From: Verrucomicrobiales bacterium
GTDB lineage: Bacteria; Verrucomicrobiota; Verrucomicrobiia; Verrucomicrobiales; DEV007
Direction: 5' to 3'
Length of the DNA: 64,000 nt
NCBI GenBank assembly: GCA_002698785.1
Contig: PAAG01000014.1
Location: 124,001-188,000, forward strand
This document shows, piece by piece, positions 33,826 through 44,402 of the stretch. Both the position numbers and the translations under genes were made by a program. Position 1 is the first letter of the stretch. The number at the start of each line of letters is the position of its first letter. The notes below the pieces were generated by a model, which saw only the letters and a list, made by a program, of their open reading frames with translations, was not told where the DNA came from and did not search any database.

Positions 33826-36800
33826 CTAAATCGACAAGGTCTTTAAGTATGCCAGAAGGTCATTCCATTCTTGAATCGATAGGTAATCAACAACCCCGTC
33901 CGGCATCAATGATTCCTTCAGTTCTCTCTCCGAAGAAACTTCGTCCTTTTCAAGCGTCACAATATTGGCTGCAGCATCTCGCAGCACGACTTCCTCGTCG
34001 TTCTCCCACTCAACCAGCCCTTTCCAGCGCCGACCATCTTCTAGAGTGATCGACCGAGCAATGAATTGCGGGTGGACCTCTTTGCTTGGATTGCGAATCG
34101 ATTCCAAAAGCGAATGGAGGTCCTTTTTTGTCTCTCCATGCAAGAGGCTCGGTCCCACTCCCGGTCCCTCGCCATTTACATTATGACAGGCTGCACAGCC
34201 CAGGGAGCTGAACAGCCGCTTACCAGATCCCTCCTGTCCCACGCCGGGAGATAGCAACTTTGCGAGTTCCGCGCTAGAAAGTTCTGATATGCCTCCCTCT
34301 TCGTCACCTGCGTCGTGTTCCCTTTCGCTGTACCAGCCTTTTGCATCCTCCCAGATTTGTTTTCGGGTTCCCTCTCCCTTCGCAAGCTTCTCCCACTCCT
34401 CGTCAATCTGTTCACGAGCTTTCGACGGCTCTTTCATCTTTGCCCTGATGTCTAGTAGCATTTGAAAAGCAAGACTGCTCCTCTCGGGATTGGAGCTTTT
34501 TGACTGGGAGATCAACCAACCAATGTCATCCTCTCGTGGCACGTCGAGCCAATTTTTGTAAAGCAGGTTCAAGGTCTTTTCAGAAACACCTAGATTGACC
34601 GCCTCTGCCACACTACCAAACAGGTCTCTGACAGATGCCTCTGGTTGCATCCCGCATAACAATGCGAGCGCACGGACGCGGAGATCTGGATCTCGGGCAT
34701 CACCATCCCACACTCGACTGAGCCAGGGGCTGGCCTGTGCGGGAACGTCCAGCCCGACCAGATGGGAAACCGCGAAACTCTCGAGTTCCACACTGCTCGA
34801 TCCCAGCTCCACAAGCAGTTCAGCATCATTCAACGGGATCTCGGCGTCCACCATCAAGTCGAGCAGAGAAATCCTGTTTACGCGTTTATCCAGGAGGCTG
34901 GCTCGGAAAACCGCATCGATTAGAGGTGTGGCTTCCCACGGTGTCTTCCCGCCGGATGGCTCATAATAAAGCGCAGAAAGAGCATCGAAAGCGAGGCTCC
35001 GAAACTCCGGCGAATTCGTTTGCTCAAGTCGGAGCACAATTCCCTCGACGGCACGTGGTTTATGAAACTGTGTCAGGATCCGAAACGCAGTAGGCCAGAG
35101 TTTTTCATCACCCTCATTGTCCAACACATCGAAGCAGACCTCCATTGCATTCCTCTCAATAAGGAAGGAGGTCGCAGACACTGAAAGAAGCGGATCACTC
35201 TCTGACGCCAATTCGAGTGCCAACCGGTCCATACCCGGCAAAAGAGTCCGACTTCTCAGAATCGCTGCAATGATTCGACTCGTGACATATGGGGATTTCT
35301 CCTGCGAAATTTTTCCGAAGATCGCATGATTCTCCGAATCAGAAAAATCTGCCAACGTCAGGAATGCAGAGGCCCTTACTTCAGGAACTTCAGATTGAGT
35401 GAGCGCAGCGACAGCTTCAAAACCGTGTTTGCTACCAATCAGTTCAGCAGTCGCCAGCAACGCCCGAATTTCCTCTACCGAAGCATCCCTATTCGCTATT
35501 GCGTCAAAAACTGCGGTTTCAGGGAACCGGCGCCGTCTCAGTATTTCTACCGAAGCTTCCCTACGAACAGAGCTGCTGTCATGAGATAGAAGAGGAATTA
35601 GCCCATCATTCGAAACTCGATCCAAATCGACAGTTTCCTGAGATGACCCTTCGGAGAAATGCCAGATTTCTCCAGGCTTTCCCCCTTTTCCACACATCGC
35701 CCAGAGCTGGCCTTCGAAGCTCGTACAAGCGGCAGCTGCATCTTTCAAACTGAGTCTTTTGGATTCGGATTCCCCCGCCAAAATATCGTATCGCGATATT
35801 CGGCTGTTGCTCGCGATCCAAACAAACTGTTCCCCGAATCCCGCCCCTACGACTTTTTCGCCCGGCGCCAATCGCAGAACAGGCTGAATCCGATCCCAAT
35901 CTGGCACTGACATGGGGGGCAGATTGAAGAGCTGACCGGCTTCCGACTCTTCCCCTATCACAACAAGAAATCCCCCACCTGCTGTCGGGAGAAAATTCTC
36001 AAAATCCCGCTCTGACCGCATCACTATTGTCATGCCGGAACCATCTCGACGAAATCGAACGATTCCATGACGAGGAAATCGCAATTCATGCCCCCAGGAG
36101 CAATAGCCCTTTTCCTCACCAAGCGATTCTACTTCGGCATAGATCCATCCATCATTGCCAAAATGTAAGCCGTCGAACCGGACATCCAGATCATTGCCAT
36201 CCTCAGCAACACAGACCAGCCCATGAACAAACTTCTCGTCTGCCGCACCATCCCGGTTAGTATCGCGATAGGCCGTCAGTCGAAAGTCCTCCAACACATA
36301 GAGCCACTCCCCATCCCAAGCTGCTCCCGTAAATTCATCCAGATTTTCCAGGAAAGTTACGACCTCAATCTCATCTTCTTTTGAATATCTAACCGAGAAA
36401 ATACTTCGTTCGTTTTCCGCGTTCTCGGTGAGAACAAAAGCACCCCCCTTTGCCGTCGCGATCATCTGGACACCTCTTTCACCCTCAGGTAACTCAGCTT
36501 TCAGCCGATGGGGATACCCTCCCGACACTTCGGTGTCACTCTCTTCAGGTGCGTTGCTTTCGAGGTCCTGAACTTTCGCCCCTGCAACCTCTCTCAAAGC
36601 AGCAGGCACCTCATCAAGCGACCGGTAGGCAGCAAACTCGCGAATCCCGACTGCTACCCCATTCGCAGTGAATGGCACATTCAGTCGGAGCTTCGACACC
36701 TTGGTGGACGGAATTGCAATGAGATCAACTTTTCGTAAACTGCTGTCTTGTTTTTCAGCCAGTAGTTTCCAGATATTTTCACCTTCGGCTACCTCAATCG

Positions 36801-37860
36801 AGTAAGTGGCAGGGGCCACACCATCCCAAACGAAAGCCAGGAACTCCACTTGAGTTGCAACCGGAAGCCTCACCGACCAACTTGCAGGTCCTGGACGCGA
36901 TGCTCGCCAGTAGGTCGCACTGTCCCCATCCACGGCATGGGAAGGCGGATTGGCCGGAATATCTGAAGAGACCGCATCGGCACTTCCTGAAAGCGCAGCA
37001 TTTCTCCCGACCTGAGGGAGTTTTGATCCTACTTCAGTCAGGGTGAGTCCCTTGAGTGACTCGTCTGGAGTCACGAGTTCGAAGCTTTCCTCGGAGAGAT
37101 CATCTAGAGCCCAGAGAAATCCTCGGGCAACCATATCGAGCCACTCTGTCTGCTGCATCGTTGCGATGTCATTTCCGATCGTGGTGGAAAACACTCTCGC
37201 TTGCTCTGGACCGTACAGATGTGACCATGATGTCAGATGGACGGACCCATCCCTGGGTGAAGGAGAAGAAGTAAGTCTCGTGATACCGGGCTCCTCTTTT
37301 TCGATACGATAGAGCTGCCCGCCTACCGCAGTCCATTCATCGATGCCCTCGACAATTGGATTATCCGAGGACTCTATTCCTACCCCAAAGGAATGCTCTG
37401 TATCGTGCTCGCGAGACTCTGCTCCACAGAACCGCGTCCAACGATCATCCTCGATTCGAAATGACTGAAGCGTTCCGTGAATCAATACAGCTGGGGTTCC
37501 TTTCTGGTGAGGAGACAAAATATTATCAATGTAGTCTCCATCTGAAACCCGGGGAAAACAGTAGTCGTGAACGACGATGTCGTATCCATCCGCCCAACCC
37601 GACTCCTCAAAAATCGGGATTTTCTCATCACTTTCACCAAGCCCCTGAAGACGAACCTTCCACTCAATCTTCCTCTTCACTCGTTCCCGTATCCCGGTAA
37701 CGATGACTTCCTTCCGCCTCTCGTAATCGTGGGAACATCCCCCCGTGATCAAAAGGGCCTGTATTGCTGAAGTTCCCTCTTCCTCTGCAACTACCGTCCG
37801 AGTGACCACAATACCTGCCAAAACCACCAGAAAGAAATACAGAGGTCTCGCGCGATCCAT
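33826..37860 (-). CDS. Secreted ThuA/discoidin-like/propeller/HEAT/cytochrome c fusion
   Basis: The track frame begins at 38004, but the ATG at 37860 ([26 protein letters not shown]) gives a signal peptide and 1344 residues. Domains in order: a ThuA-like domain (about 30-265, [17 protein letters not shown]), an F5/8-type-C-like domain (about 295-430, [14 protein letters not shown]), a PVC-type propeller (about 460-780), HEAT-like repeats (about 800-1150) and a cytochrome c domain with one CAACH site near 1222 ([11 protein letters not shown]). ThuA domains are linked to disaccharide use. It is a periplasmic enzyme or electron-transfer platform of unknown substrate. Confidence 0.88.
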   Translation of the reverse strand: MDRARPLYFFLVVLAGIVVTRTVVAEEEGTSAIQALLITGGCSHDYERRKEVIVTGIRERVKRKIEWKVRLQGLGESDEKIPIFEESGWADGYDIVVHDYCFPRVSDGDYIDNILSPHQKGTPAVLIHGTLQSFRIEDDRWTRFCGAESREHDTEHSFGVGIESSDNPIVEGIDEWTAVGGQLYRIEKEEPGITRLTSSPSPRDGSVHLTSWSHLYGPEQARVFSTTIGNDIATMQQTEWLDMVARGFLWALDDLSEESFELVTPDESLKGLTLTEVGSKLPQVGRNAALSGSADAVSSDIPANPPSHAVDGDSATYWRASRPGPASWSVRLPVATQVEFLAFVWDGVAPATYSIEVAEGENIWKLLAEKQDSSLRKVDLIAIPSTKVSKLRLNVPFTANGVAVGIREFAAYRSLDEVPAALREVAGAKVQDLESNAPEESDTEVSGGYPHRLKAELPEGERGVQMIATAKGGAFVLTENAENERSIFSVRYSKEDEIEVVTFLENLDEFTGAAWDGEWLYVLEDFRLTAYRDTNRDGAADEKFVHGLVCVAEDGNDLDVRFDGLHFGNDGWIYAEVESLGEEKGYCSWGHELRFPRHGIVRFRRDGSGMTIVMRSERDFENFLPTAGGGFLVVIGEESEAGQLFNLPPMSVPDWDRIQPVLRLAPGEKVVGAGFGEQFVWIASNSRISRYDILAGESESKRLSLKDAAAACTSFEGQLWAMCGKGGKPGEIWHFSEGSSQETVDLDRVSNDGLIPLLSHDSSSVRREASVEILRRRRFPETAVFDAIANRDASVEEIRALLATAELIGSKHGFEAVAALTQSEVPEVRASAFLTLADFSDSENHAIFGKISQEKSPYVTSRIIAAILRSRTLLPGMDRLALELASESDPLLSVSATSFLIERNAMEVCFDVLDNEGDEKLWPTAFRILTQFHKPRAVEGIVLRLEQTNSPEFRSLAFDALSALYYEPSGGKTPWEATPLIDAVFRASLLDKRVNRISLLDLMVDAEIPLNDAELLVELGSSSVELESFAVSHLVGLDVPAQASPWLSRVWDGDARDPDLRVRALALLCGMQPEASVRDLFGSVAEAVNLGVSEKTLNLLYKNWLDVPREDDIGWLISQSKSSNPERSSLAFQMLLDIRAKMKEPSKAREQIDEEWEKLAKGEGTRKQIWEDAKGWYSEREHDAGDEEGGISELSSAELAKLLSPGVGQEGSGKRLFSSLGCAACHNVNGEGPGVGPSLLHGETKKDLHSLLESIRNPSKEVHPQFIARSITLEDGRRWKGLVEWENDEEVVLRDAAANIVTLEKDEVSSERELKESLMPDGVVDYLSIQEWNDLLAYLKTLSI

Positions 37861-37942
37861 AGAGTAGCAGTGCGATACCAAACCGGTATCCCGCCTCTCC
37901 TGCAACTGATTTCGGACAGCCAAACGCCTCGCCCGACGGGAA

Positions 37943-39226
37943 TCAGGCCGCAGCGACGACATCGCTATCTTCCGACTCAACAAGGTAGCCGTAAGAAAGC
38001 TCATCCGGGAGTTCGCAAATCTCCCTCACCGCATCGAACAACTCATCAAATTCGTCGATGAAAATATTCCCCACGAGAAGATCTGTCAGTGTTGGTCTAA
38101 GCTCAGGATGACGCTTAACAAGCTTCCCGAAACTGAATTCGGGATGATAGAAGGCATAGACGATCTTCCGCATTCTCTCGATCGAGATGCAGACATCTTT
38201 TCCATACTGCGTAAACTGGCCTGCAGAGGTGTCACCCTTTTCTAGTGCCATGTCGATCGCATCCGCAGCAAGTTCGCCTGTTTTCAGTGCCAGGAAAACA
38301 CCGGAAGAGAATACAGGATCCAGGAAGGCAAAAGCATCACCAACGAGGAGCACGCCGTCGGCTGCGCAGAAATTCGAGCGATAACTGTATTCACCTGTGA
38401 CCCAGAACTCACCGACTTGTTTTCCGGGCTCAAGGTGCTCGCGAATCCACTCGTTCTCTTGGATCTCTCTTTCGAAAATCTCCGCCGGGTCTCGAGTATC
38501 CCGATAGAGATAATCCCGATCTGCCACGACTCCTACGCTGACGCGGTTGTCCCGCATCGGAATGTACCAGAACCACCCTTTGTCAGGGATGTAAGCCACG
38601 GTCGTTGATCCCGCATCCAAACCCGGATCGCGCATGGCGCTCTCATAGTAAGTCCAGATGGCAATCTTCTTGAGTTCTGGATCTCGATTCCTCCACTTGT
38701 TTTTCGCAGCGACCACACAATCACGACCGGAAGCATCGACCACCATCTTCGCATGTCGATTTGTTCGCACGCCATTCTGATTCTCGGAAACCACACCAAT
38801 AACGGTGCCATTCTCGTCTCGAATAACATCGATAACTTTCTCTTCCTCAACAAGCTCGGCCCCATTTTTCAGCGCCTTATCGACTAGCATCTGGTCGAAC
38901 TGGCTTCGCTCTACTTGCCACGTGACGGCAGACGGATGCTCATCGTGTTCGAAGAAATAAAAGGGCTTGGAGACCATCCCATCTGTTGAAACGAACTGGA
39001 CACTATGCTTTTGCTGGAATCCGATCTCATCCATCTGAGCAGTCAGCCCCAAACGATCGAGGGTGAACCAACAAAACGGCATCATCGATTCTCCAATGTG
39101 ATACCGAGGAAATTTCTCTTTCTCAAGGACCAGAACACTTCGCCCTTTCTCAGCCAATAGAGCGGCAGTGGTTGAACCAGCAGGGCCCGCTCCGATCACA
39201 ATCACGTCTAATTCGTCTGAATTCAT
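37943..39226 (-). CDS. FAD-dependent oxidoreductase, halogenase/monooxygenase-like
   Basis: The 427-residue protein has an N-terminal dinucleotide-binding motif VIVIGAGPAGSTTAALLAEKG, the segment FPRYHIGESMMP, and GDAFAFLDPVFSSGV of the tryptophan-halogenase/geranylgeranyl-reductase-like group. GWFWYIPM resembles the WxWxIP motif of flavin halogenases and related enzymes. No membrane anchor is seen. It is the third gene of a minus-strand set with HemN-like and chorismate-lyase-like genes. Halogenation, hydroxylation or double-bond reduction of an aromatic or isoprenoid product are all possible. Confidence 0.85.
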   Translation of the reverse strand: MNSDELDVIVIGAGPAGSTTAALLAEKGRSVLVLEKEKFPRYHIGESMMPFCWFTLDRLGLTAQMDEIGFQQKHSVQFVSTDGMVSKPFYFFEHDEHPSAVTWQVERSQFDQMLVDKALKNGAELVEEEKVIDVIRDENGTVIGVVSENQNGVRTNRHAKMVVDASGRDCVVAAKNKWRNRDPELKKIAIWTYYESAMRDPGLDAGSTTVAYIPDKGWFWYIPMRDNRVSVGVVADRDYLYRDTRDPAEIFEREIQENEWIREHLEPGKQVGEFWVTGEYSYRSNFCAADGVLLVGDAFAFLDPVFSSGVFLALKTGELAADAIDMALEKGDTSAGQFTQYGKDVCISIERMRKIVYAFYHPEFSFGKLVKRHPELRPTLTDLLVGNIFIDEFDELFDAVREICELPDELSYGYLVESEDSDVVAAA

Positions 39227-39262
39227 GGTACAGCAATTGATTGAAATCAGGTCAATACCTGA

Positions 39263-39880
39263 TCACCGATGAGTTACGTTCTCCACCCACTTCTCGGACT
39301 CATTACTTCTCGGCAGAATTTCAACAATATCTGCGAAAACCATGCCGTCAGCATCGAGCAGTTGGTTGCATCGCCCATAGAGCACTTCTCCCGCCTCTTG
39401 ATTTAGCGCCTTGGCGATCAACTGATCAGCCGGAACGGAAAAATACGTCGAAGGACTCCCCTTGTGTTCGACTCCATACTCTCCAAGTATCCCACCGAGT
39501 GGCTTTCGACCTTCCACGACCTTTTCCCTCACTTCCTCAGGCAATCCGGCCAGTTGAATCGCGATAGCACCGTATTCTACCGGAATCTCCGAGGCCGCTG
39601 CGTGAAGAGTCACAAGCCGCATCACAAACTCGTCGCTCTTTTCGTGCTCGTGGACCTCCAGGTACAACTTCGAATGGTGAAATGCCGCCAATGTCGGCGT
39701 CATGTCGTTCGTGTGCACCAGGAGAGAGCGATAGGGATAGGGAACCTCGTCACCTGTAAGAAAGGTAAAGTCGGGAAGTTCCAATCCCGCCTTTTCATAG
39801 AAAAAGTGGAACGGTAGCAACCGATGTAGCGCCTCACTCAGGGCGCGTCCTGCTTCGCTTTGATCAGGTGTAACGTGCAT
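39263..39880 (-). CDS. Chorismate-lyase (UbiC)-like protein
   Basis: Of 205 residues, about 60-190 align by eye with chorismate pyruvate-lyase: MTPTLAAF, an Arg in VMRLVTLHA at the place of the product-binding Arg, EGRKPLGGIL like KTPLGRYL, and DIVEILP like LTELFLP, keeping the catalytic-site Glu. The second Arg block (AGRTVVP in UbiC) reads YGAIAIQ, so the active site is altered. The enzyme may make a hydroxybenzoate or bind a related ligand. It overlaps the upstream HemN-like gene by 17 bp; the FAD oxidoreductase gene begins 36 bp downstream across a small hairpin (39246-39263). Confidence 0.65.
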   Translation of the reverse strand: MHVTPDQSEAGRALSEALHRLLPFHFFYEKAGLELPDFTFLTGDEVPYPYRSLLVHTNDMTPTLAAFHHSKLYLEVHEHEKSDEFVMRLVTLHAAASEIPVEYGAIAIQLAGLPEEVREKVVEGRKPLGGILGEYGVEHKGSPSTYFSVPADQLIAKALNQEAGEVLYGRCNQLLDADGMVFADIVEILPRSNESEKWVENVTHR

Positions 39881-41237
39881 CGCGATGTTCTGCGAGGAAG
39901 AATCTGTGCAGTAGCCGGTCGACTTGGAGCATTCCGTCGCGGCTGATCGTAATTTCGTCGTCAGACATTTGAAAATATCCCTCGTCTTGAAGGCCCTTCA
40001 GTTCATCGGTAAATCGCGTTGCGGGGTCAATACCATATTTCTCTTTGAAGTAGGACAGCTTCGTATGCCCCAGTTTCAATTGAAGAACGAATTCGCGAAT
40101 GAAACGCTCCTCGTTGTTGGTTTCGTAGGCACGAAAGATGGGAAGATTTCCCTTATCCACCTCGATCATATAAGGACCCACATCGGCCTGGTTCTGGTAA
40201 TGAACGCCTCCAAAATGCCCGAAGCTCGCCACTCCAGCAGACAATAGATCGGCCCCTTCCCAGAGACTGTCTCGATACACAAACTTGGTCGTTTCTGGAT
40301 TTTTCACCACAGTGTAAGCGCTGCTGACAGTGTAACCTGCTTCTTCGAAACGACTGAAGGCCCAGTCTACCCATGCGCGCTTGGTCGGCCAGTTTGCCAC
40401 CGGCGCTGTCACTCGGCCGGACTCCTTCATTTCTTTGTAAATGGTGGTGTTGTACGGAATCTCCATCTGGTAGATGGTGACGCAATCTGGATCCTGCTCG
40501 ATAGCGGTTTCCACACAGCGCTCCCAGTTTTCAGGAGTTTCGTCCATCATCCCGGCGATGAGGTCGATATTCACCTGGTCGAAACCGAGGGTCTTGGCAA
40601 AACCAAGCGCCCGATATGCTTCTTTGGACCGGTGAGCACGTCCATTCACTTCGAGAATGTGATCGTCGAAATTCTCAATACCAAGGCTCAGACGGGTTAC
40701 CCCGATTTCTCTAAGAGCCTCAAGCTTCTTTTCGGTAAGCGTTCCCGGTTCACACTCGAAAGCGACCTCCTCGGTCTCATCCCAGGGAAACAGGTCCTTC
40801 ATCCGGTTGGTCAGCTCCTTGAGTTGCTTAACGGAGAGATAGCTTGGCGTTCCTCCGCCAAAATACACAAACTGTGGCTTCCGCCCCGCGAGATATTCCG
40901 TTTGCGCATACCGCTCAAACTCGCGGATTCCCGCATCGAGATACGCGTTGATCTCGTTGGCATTTTTGTCCGTGTAGACACGGAAATAGCAGAAATGGCA
41001 GCGTTTCCGGCAAAACGGAATGTGGAAGTAAACACCAAGGTTAGTGTCCTCAGGACGAGGAGAATTCAGCACATCGTAGATGCTGCTGGCATACTCGGGC
41101 TTCCAGAATGAAAAAGGAGGATAATTCGCAACGAAATAGTTTCCGACCTCGGTGCTGTCCTCTCCTTCCGTATTGAGCGGAACGCGCAGATTCTTGATCA
41201 AATTGGGCGAATCGGATTTGCTTTGAGCAGAAGACAT
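39864..41237 (-). CDS. HemN/HemW-like radical SAM enzyme
   Basis: The 457-residue protein has HIPFCRKRCHFCYF, giving the CxxxCxxC cluster motif without the fourth Cys typical of HemN. GGGTPSYLS and FECEPGTLTEKKLEALREIGVTRLSLGIENFDDHIL are hallmarks of the HemN/HemW/HutW and class C methylase/cyclopropanase family. The C-terminal part resembles the HemN accessory domain. True coproporphyrinogen oxidase activity is doubtful without the HemN-specific Cys. It is the first gene of an overlapping operon with the UbiC-like and FAD genes, suggesting a small-molecule pathway. Confidence 0.87.
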   Translation of the reverse strand: MSSAQSKSDSPNLIKNLRVPLNTEGEDSTEVGNYFVANYPPFSFWKPEYASSIYDVLNSPRPEDTNLGVYFHIPFCRKRCHFCYFRVYTDKNANEINAYLDAGIREFERYAQTEYLAGRKPQFVYFGGGTPSYLSVKQLKELTNRMKDLFPWDETEEVAFECEPGTLTEKKLEALREIGVTRLSLGIENFDDHILEVNGRAHRSKEAYRALGFAKTLGFDQVNIDLIAGMMDETPENWERCVETAIEQDPDCVTIYQMEIPYNTTIYKEMKESGRVTAPVANWPTKRAWVDWAFSRFEEAGYTVSSAYTVVKNPETTKFVYRDSLWEGADLLSAGVASFGHFGGVHYQNQADVGPYMIEVDKGNLPIFRAYETNNEERFIREFVLQLKLGHTKLSYFKEKYGIDPATRFTDELKGLQDEGYFQMSDDEITISRDGMLQVDRLLHRFFLAEHRDARYT

Positions 41238-41267
41238 AATAAGAAGGGGGTCGCTAGATTAGACGAG

Positions 41268-42494
41268 CTACTTACGGAAAGCATACACCCTACCGTCATC
41301 TCCGCCAACCACGAGAGTCCCGCGCGATACCGCAGGGGATGATTTGATCTTTGTTCCCACATCGAAACTCCAGGCTTCCGTGCCATCAGACGCATTCACA
41401 GCGTAAAGACGGCCGTCGATACCCGCTTGCCACACGATCTCTCCCGAAATTACAGGAGAACTGTCCAGAGATCTCCGAGTGAGAAACTTCCACTTTTCTT
41501 CTCCAGTCACGCGATCGAAGGCTGTCAGGTCGTTCTTTGGGCTCGCGACAAACAGGAGTTTTTCACCTACCGCAGGCGAGGCTGTGTACTCGGCACCCGT
41601 TTTGATCCGCCACACCTCTTCTCCAGCAGCCACATCGATTGCGAGGATCTCTCCCCCGTTGTGAGCCACATAACAGATGCCGTCCCGGACAGCGGCACTG
41701 TTTGCAACATAAGCACCGATCTCAACTTCCCTCTTTTGCTCCTCATCCCCCGATACAGGAAGGATGTGGAGAAGAGCATCGCAGCCACCGAAAGTAATGG
41801 CGGGCTCTCCCGACGAATTGATGATTGCTGGGGTTGCAACGATGTAGTTCCCCGTCTCATAGCTCCAGATCTCCTCTCCCGTTTCAGCGTTCAGGCAGTA
41901 GAGAGAATTGTCGTGGCTTCCGATAAAAATTCGCAATTCTCCCTCCTCTGTTACAAGAGCGTTCACCCCTCCTTCGATTTTACCCCAGGTCTCGAACCTC
42001 CACTTTTCCTCGCCTGTCTCGGCGTCTAGACAGAAAACAAATCCGTCCTGATCGCCGAAAAACACCATCCCATCAAAAACGGCAGCCGGGGCGCTGACTG
42101 CACCCGGTTCTTCGAAAACCCACAATTGTTCTCCTGTTTCGAGATCAATTGCGACGAAATCTCCAAACTGTGTTCCCACAAAGACCTTCCCATCCGCAAT
42201 AACAGGACTCGCATCGACGGGTGCTCGGTTCCCATTCTTATCGCCCGGCGTTTCGAAAGTCCAGGCGAGGTTCAAAGGCGGTTCGAGAACCTCTTCCGAA
42301 ACACCCTGGAGTTCTGAATTTCCCCGAAAAATCCTCCATTCCGAAACCACGGCTTCCTCGACATTCTGTTCCGTTTCGTCCGATGCCACTTCTTCGCCCG
42401 GCCCACAATTCGCAAGAAAAACACAACAAACCAAGCCGCCAAGCGTTCTAAAAGTAGAAATCGAACGACACTTTGATTTGTCAGATTGCTTCAT
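41268..42494 (-). CDS. PQQ-like beta-propeller lipoprotein
   Basis: The 408-residue protein starts at 42494 with a basic N-terminus, a hydrophobic stretch and a lipobox (FLANC, Cys about 30), then an acidic linker. Repeats of the pattern GEQLWVFEE, GEEKWRFETW, GEEIWSYETG, GEEVWRIKTG, GEEKWKFLTR and GTEAWSFDVG mark about seven propeller blades, as in BamB and PQQ-like proteins. A BamB-like outer-membrane assembly role or substrate binding is possible. It ends 30 bp before the HemN-like gene on the same strand. Confidence 0.87.
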   Translation of the reverse strand: MKQSDKSKCRSISTFRTLGGLVCCVFLANCGPGEEVASDETEQNVEEAVVSEWRIFRGNSELQGVSEEVLEPPLNLAWTFETPGDKNGNRAPVDASPVIADGKVFVGTQFGDFVAIDLETGEQLWVFEEPGAVSAPAAVFDGMVFFGDQDGFVFCLDAETGEEKWRFETWGKIEGGVNALVTEEGELRIFIGSHDNSLYCLNAETGEEIWSYETGNYIVATPAIINSSGEPAITFGGCDALLHILPVSGDEEQKREVEIGAYVANSAAVRDGICYVAHNGGEILAIDVAAGEEVWRIKTGAEYTASPAVGEKLLFVASPKNDLTAFDRVTGEEKWKFLTRRSLDSSPVISGEIVWQAGIDGRLYAVNASDGTEAWSFDVGTKIKSSPAVSRGTLVVGGDDGRVYAFRK

Positions 42495-42591
42495 TTGACT
42501 ATGATTAGCTAAAGTTTCCAGAATATCAACGCCGCTATTAGGTTAAGGTCTTGTGCTTTGGTAACACCCTCACACTCATCGATCCCTTCAG

Positions 42592-43416
42592 ATGATTCTC
42601 CGTACTGCCACTCTCTTCACACTTATTTCCCTTAGCTGTCTCTTCGGACAGTCTGAGGAACGCGAAACTCCCGCGTGGATGAAAAACATCACCCGGATTC
42701 CTCCGGGCGAATACGCTGATCTTCGAGCAGTGCACTTAGAGTATACGCTTGGTTGGAACAATAAAGTCAACGCAGGTCGCTTCAAAATCTCCATCAATCG
42801 AACGAAATCCAAGAATGAGAAGTTCGTCGGCGAAGCTACCGGTGGGAGCACTGGATTCGCCCGGGCACTTTGGCCTTACGATTTTCGTGCTCGATCTGTG
42901 ATCGACACGGAATCCCTTCGTCCTATCACCTTCCAACTTAGCGAGAGGGAAAAGGATCAGGCGAACAGCTACGACATTATCTTCGAAGAAAAGCGACAGA
43001 TTTACAACACCCGCACCCAGAAGGACGGTGAAGAGATGAAAAGCGGGATGTCTCGGTTTCGCTTTGATTACGGACAAGACGTCCTCTCCGCAGCCTTCTA
43101 TTTGCGCAGTCAGCCCCTGAAGGTCGGAGATGAGATTGCGATGGTGGTGACTCCGTTTAACAAGCCTTACCTTTCCTATTTCAAAGTCATCGGGCGTGAA
43201 AAACGGAAGATCAAAGGCAAAACACACAACACCATCAAACTGGACGCCAAGATCGCCAAGATCAACGGTGACAGGACGATCAAATCCTATGACAAAATAA
43301 AGGAAGCAACACTCTGGATCGAAGACGACAACTACAGACTTCCTCTGGAGCTACAGACAGATATAACTATTGGATTTGTATCCGCACGTCTGGATGAGAA
43401 GAAGTGGCTGGAATAG
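42592..43416 (+). CDS. Secreted DUF3108 family protein
   Basis: The 274-residue protein has a signal peptide (MILRTATLFTLISLSCLFGQ) and a beta-rich domain matching the DUF3108 pattern: LEYTLGWNNKVNAGRFKISI, the central FRFDYGQDVLSAAFYLRSQPLKVGD and the late LWIEDDNYRLPLELQ. The fold is thought to be lipocalin/LolB-like and envelope-associated. It is divergent from the lipoprotein gene across a 97-bp region and ends in a bidirectional terminator hairpin that includes its stop codon. Confidence 0.8.
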   Translation: MILRTATLFTLISLSCLFGQSEERETPAWMKNITRIPPGEYADLRAVHLEYTLGWNNKVNAGRFKISINRTKSKNEKFVGEATGGSTGFARALWPYDFRARSVIDTESLRPITFQLSEREKDQANSYDIIFEEKRQIYNTRTQKDGEEMKSGMSRFRFDYGQDVLSAAFYLRSQPLKVGDEIAMVVTPFNKPYLSYFKVIGREKRKIKGKTHNTIKLDAKIAKINGDRTIKSYDKIKEATLWIEDDNYRLPLELQTDITIGFVSARLDEKKWLE

Positions 43417-43438
43417 AGAAAGCCGTTTCTCTATTCCA
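43409..43438. terminator. Bidirectional terminator hairpin shared by two convergent genes
   Basis: TGGAATAGAGAAA and TTTCTCTATTCCA form a perfect 13-bp stem with the loop GCCG. Both flanking genes end GAA-TAG inside the stem, one on each strand, so the hairpin contains both stop codons. Confidence 0.65.
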
Positions 43439-44375
43439 TTGTGGCATTGATATTTGTGATATCGGTCTGGATCTTCTCCATTTGCTTGGCCAGTTTCTCG
43501 ATCTCTTGGTCGTAGATGCTGAGTGCCTGATCAATTTGGGCTTGCGCCTTCTTGATCTTCATCCTCCGAAACTCCTCCTGCTTCGCATACTTGGCACGCT
43601 TCTGATCCCGCTGCTTCTTCGCAAGCTTGTTGTACTCGGCTCTGAGCAAATAAATTTTCCTGATCCGCTCTTTGTTGCGAGCAAGTCTCGCTTCGTTCTC
43701 ATCAGCTTCTGAAGAAGCGCTTTCCGAACTGGCAGCGGAAGACGATTCTGCCGATTCCTCCATCGCCTCCTCCTCTTCCTGCGGCGCTACCTGCGCAACC
43801 GCCATCTCCTGCTCGTATGCTTTCTTGGCTTCCTCTGTCCAGGCAGACTCGGGCTTTGTCTCAATTAGCGTTACCAGTCCGGAACCTGGCTCCGGGATGC
43901 TTGGTGGCAGAGCGAAATACTGGGTCCAGGTTTCAGGCATGAGGGCGAATGGAACCACTCTCGGCCCCGTCGAAGTTTCCACCTTCACGCCTCCCCGCGC
44001 CGCGCCTACATAGACCACGTTTTGCAGCGTGGAACCGTCTTTCAAGAAGACGGACGCCCCCAGCGAAGTTCCCGGAGAAACTTTCGACACTACCCGGAAG
44101 GCATTCCTGTAAATGCCCAGGAGATATTCGTCTTTCTTGAGCGATTCTTCGATCTCCTCGATCTCTGTCCTCGCAGCTTCGACCTGTTCTTTTGCCACCT
44201 CGATGTTTTCCAGAGCTTTTCGAGCACCGTCGCCGGAACTATTCAACTCCTCAACTTTCGCCTTCAACTCTTCGATCTCGAGTTTGATTTCCTCAAATCG
44301 ATCGCTTTCGCTTCGGGCAGGCAATGCAGTTAAAAAAAGGACTCCTGCGATAATTGAAATCTCTACAGCTTTCAT
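43431..44375 (-). CDS. Secreted coiled-coil protein with small SH3-like domain
   Basis: The 314-residue protein has a signal peptide (about 1-22), a coiled coil (about 25-90, EEIKLEIEELKAKVEELNSS) and a small beta domain (about 108-150, KDGSTLQNVVYVGAARGGVKVETSTGPRVVPFALMP). An Ala/Glu/Ser-rich linker (about 180-225) leads into a second coiled coil (about 225-314). The beta segment has a Sla1-homology-like sequence (xGxVxxVxxxxVxxxxxxGxxxxPxxxLP). No enzyme motif is present; it may be a structural envelope protein. A related lipoprotein is encoded just upstream. Confidence 0.65.
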   Translation of the reverse strand: MKAVEISIIAGVLFLTALPARSESDRFEEIKLEIEELKAKVEELNSSGDGARKALENIEVAKEQVEAARTEIEEIEESLKKDEYLLGIYRNAFRVVSKVSPGTSLGASVFLKDGSTLQNVVYVGAARGGVKVETSTGPRVVPFALMPETWTQYFALPPSIPEPGSGLVTLIETKPESAWTEEAKKAYEQEMAVAQVAPQEEEEAMEESAESSSAASSESASSEADENEARLARNKERIRKIYLLRAEYNKLAKKQRDQKRAKYAKQEEFRRMKIKKAQAQIDQALSIYDQEIEKLAKQMEKIQTDITNINATME

Positions 44376-44402
44376 CAGTATGTAAGTCTAACTAGTTACA
44401 GT

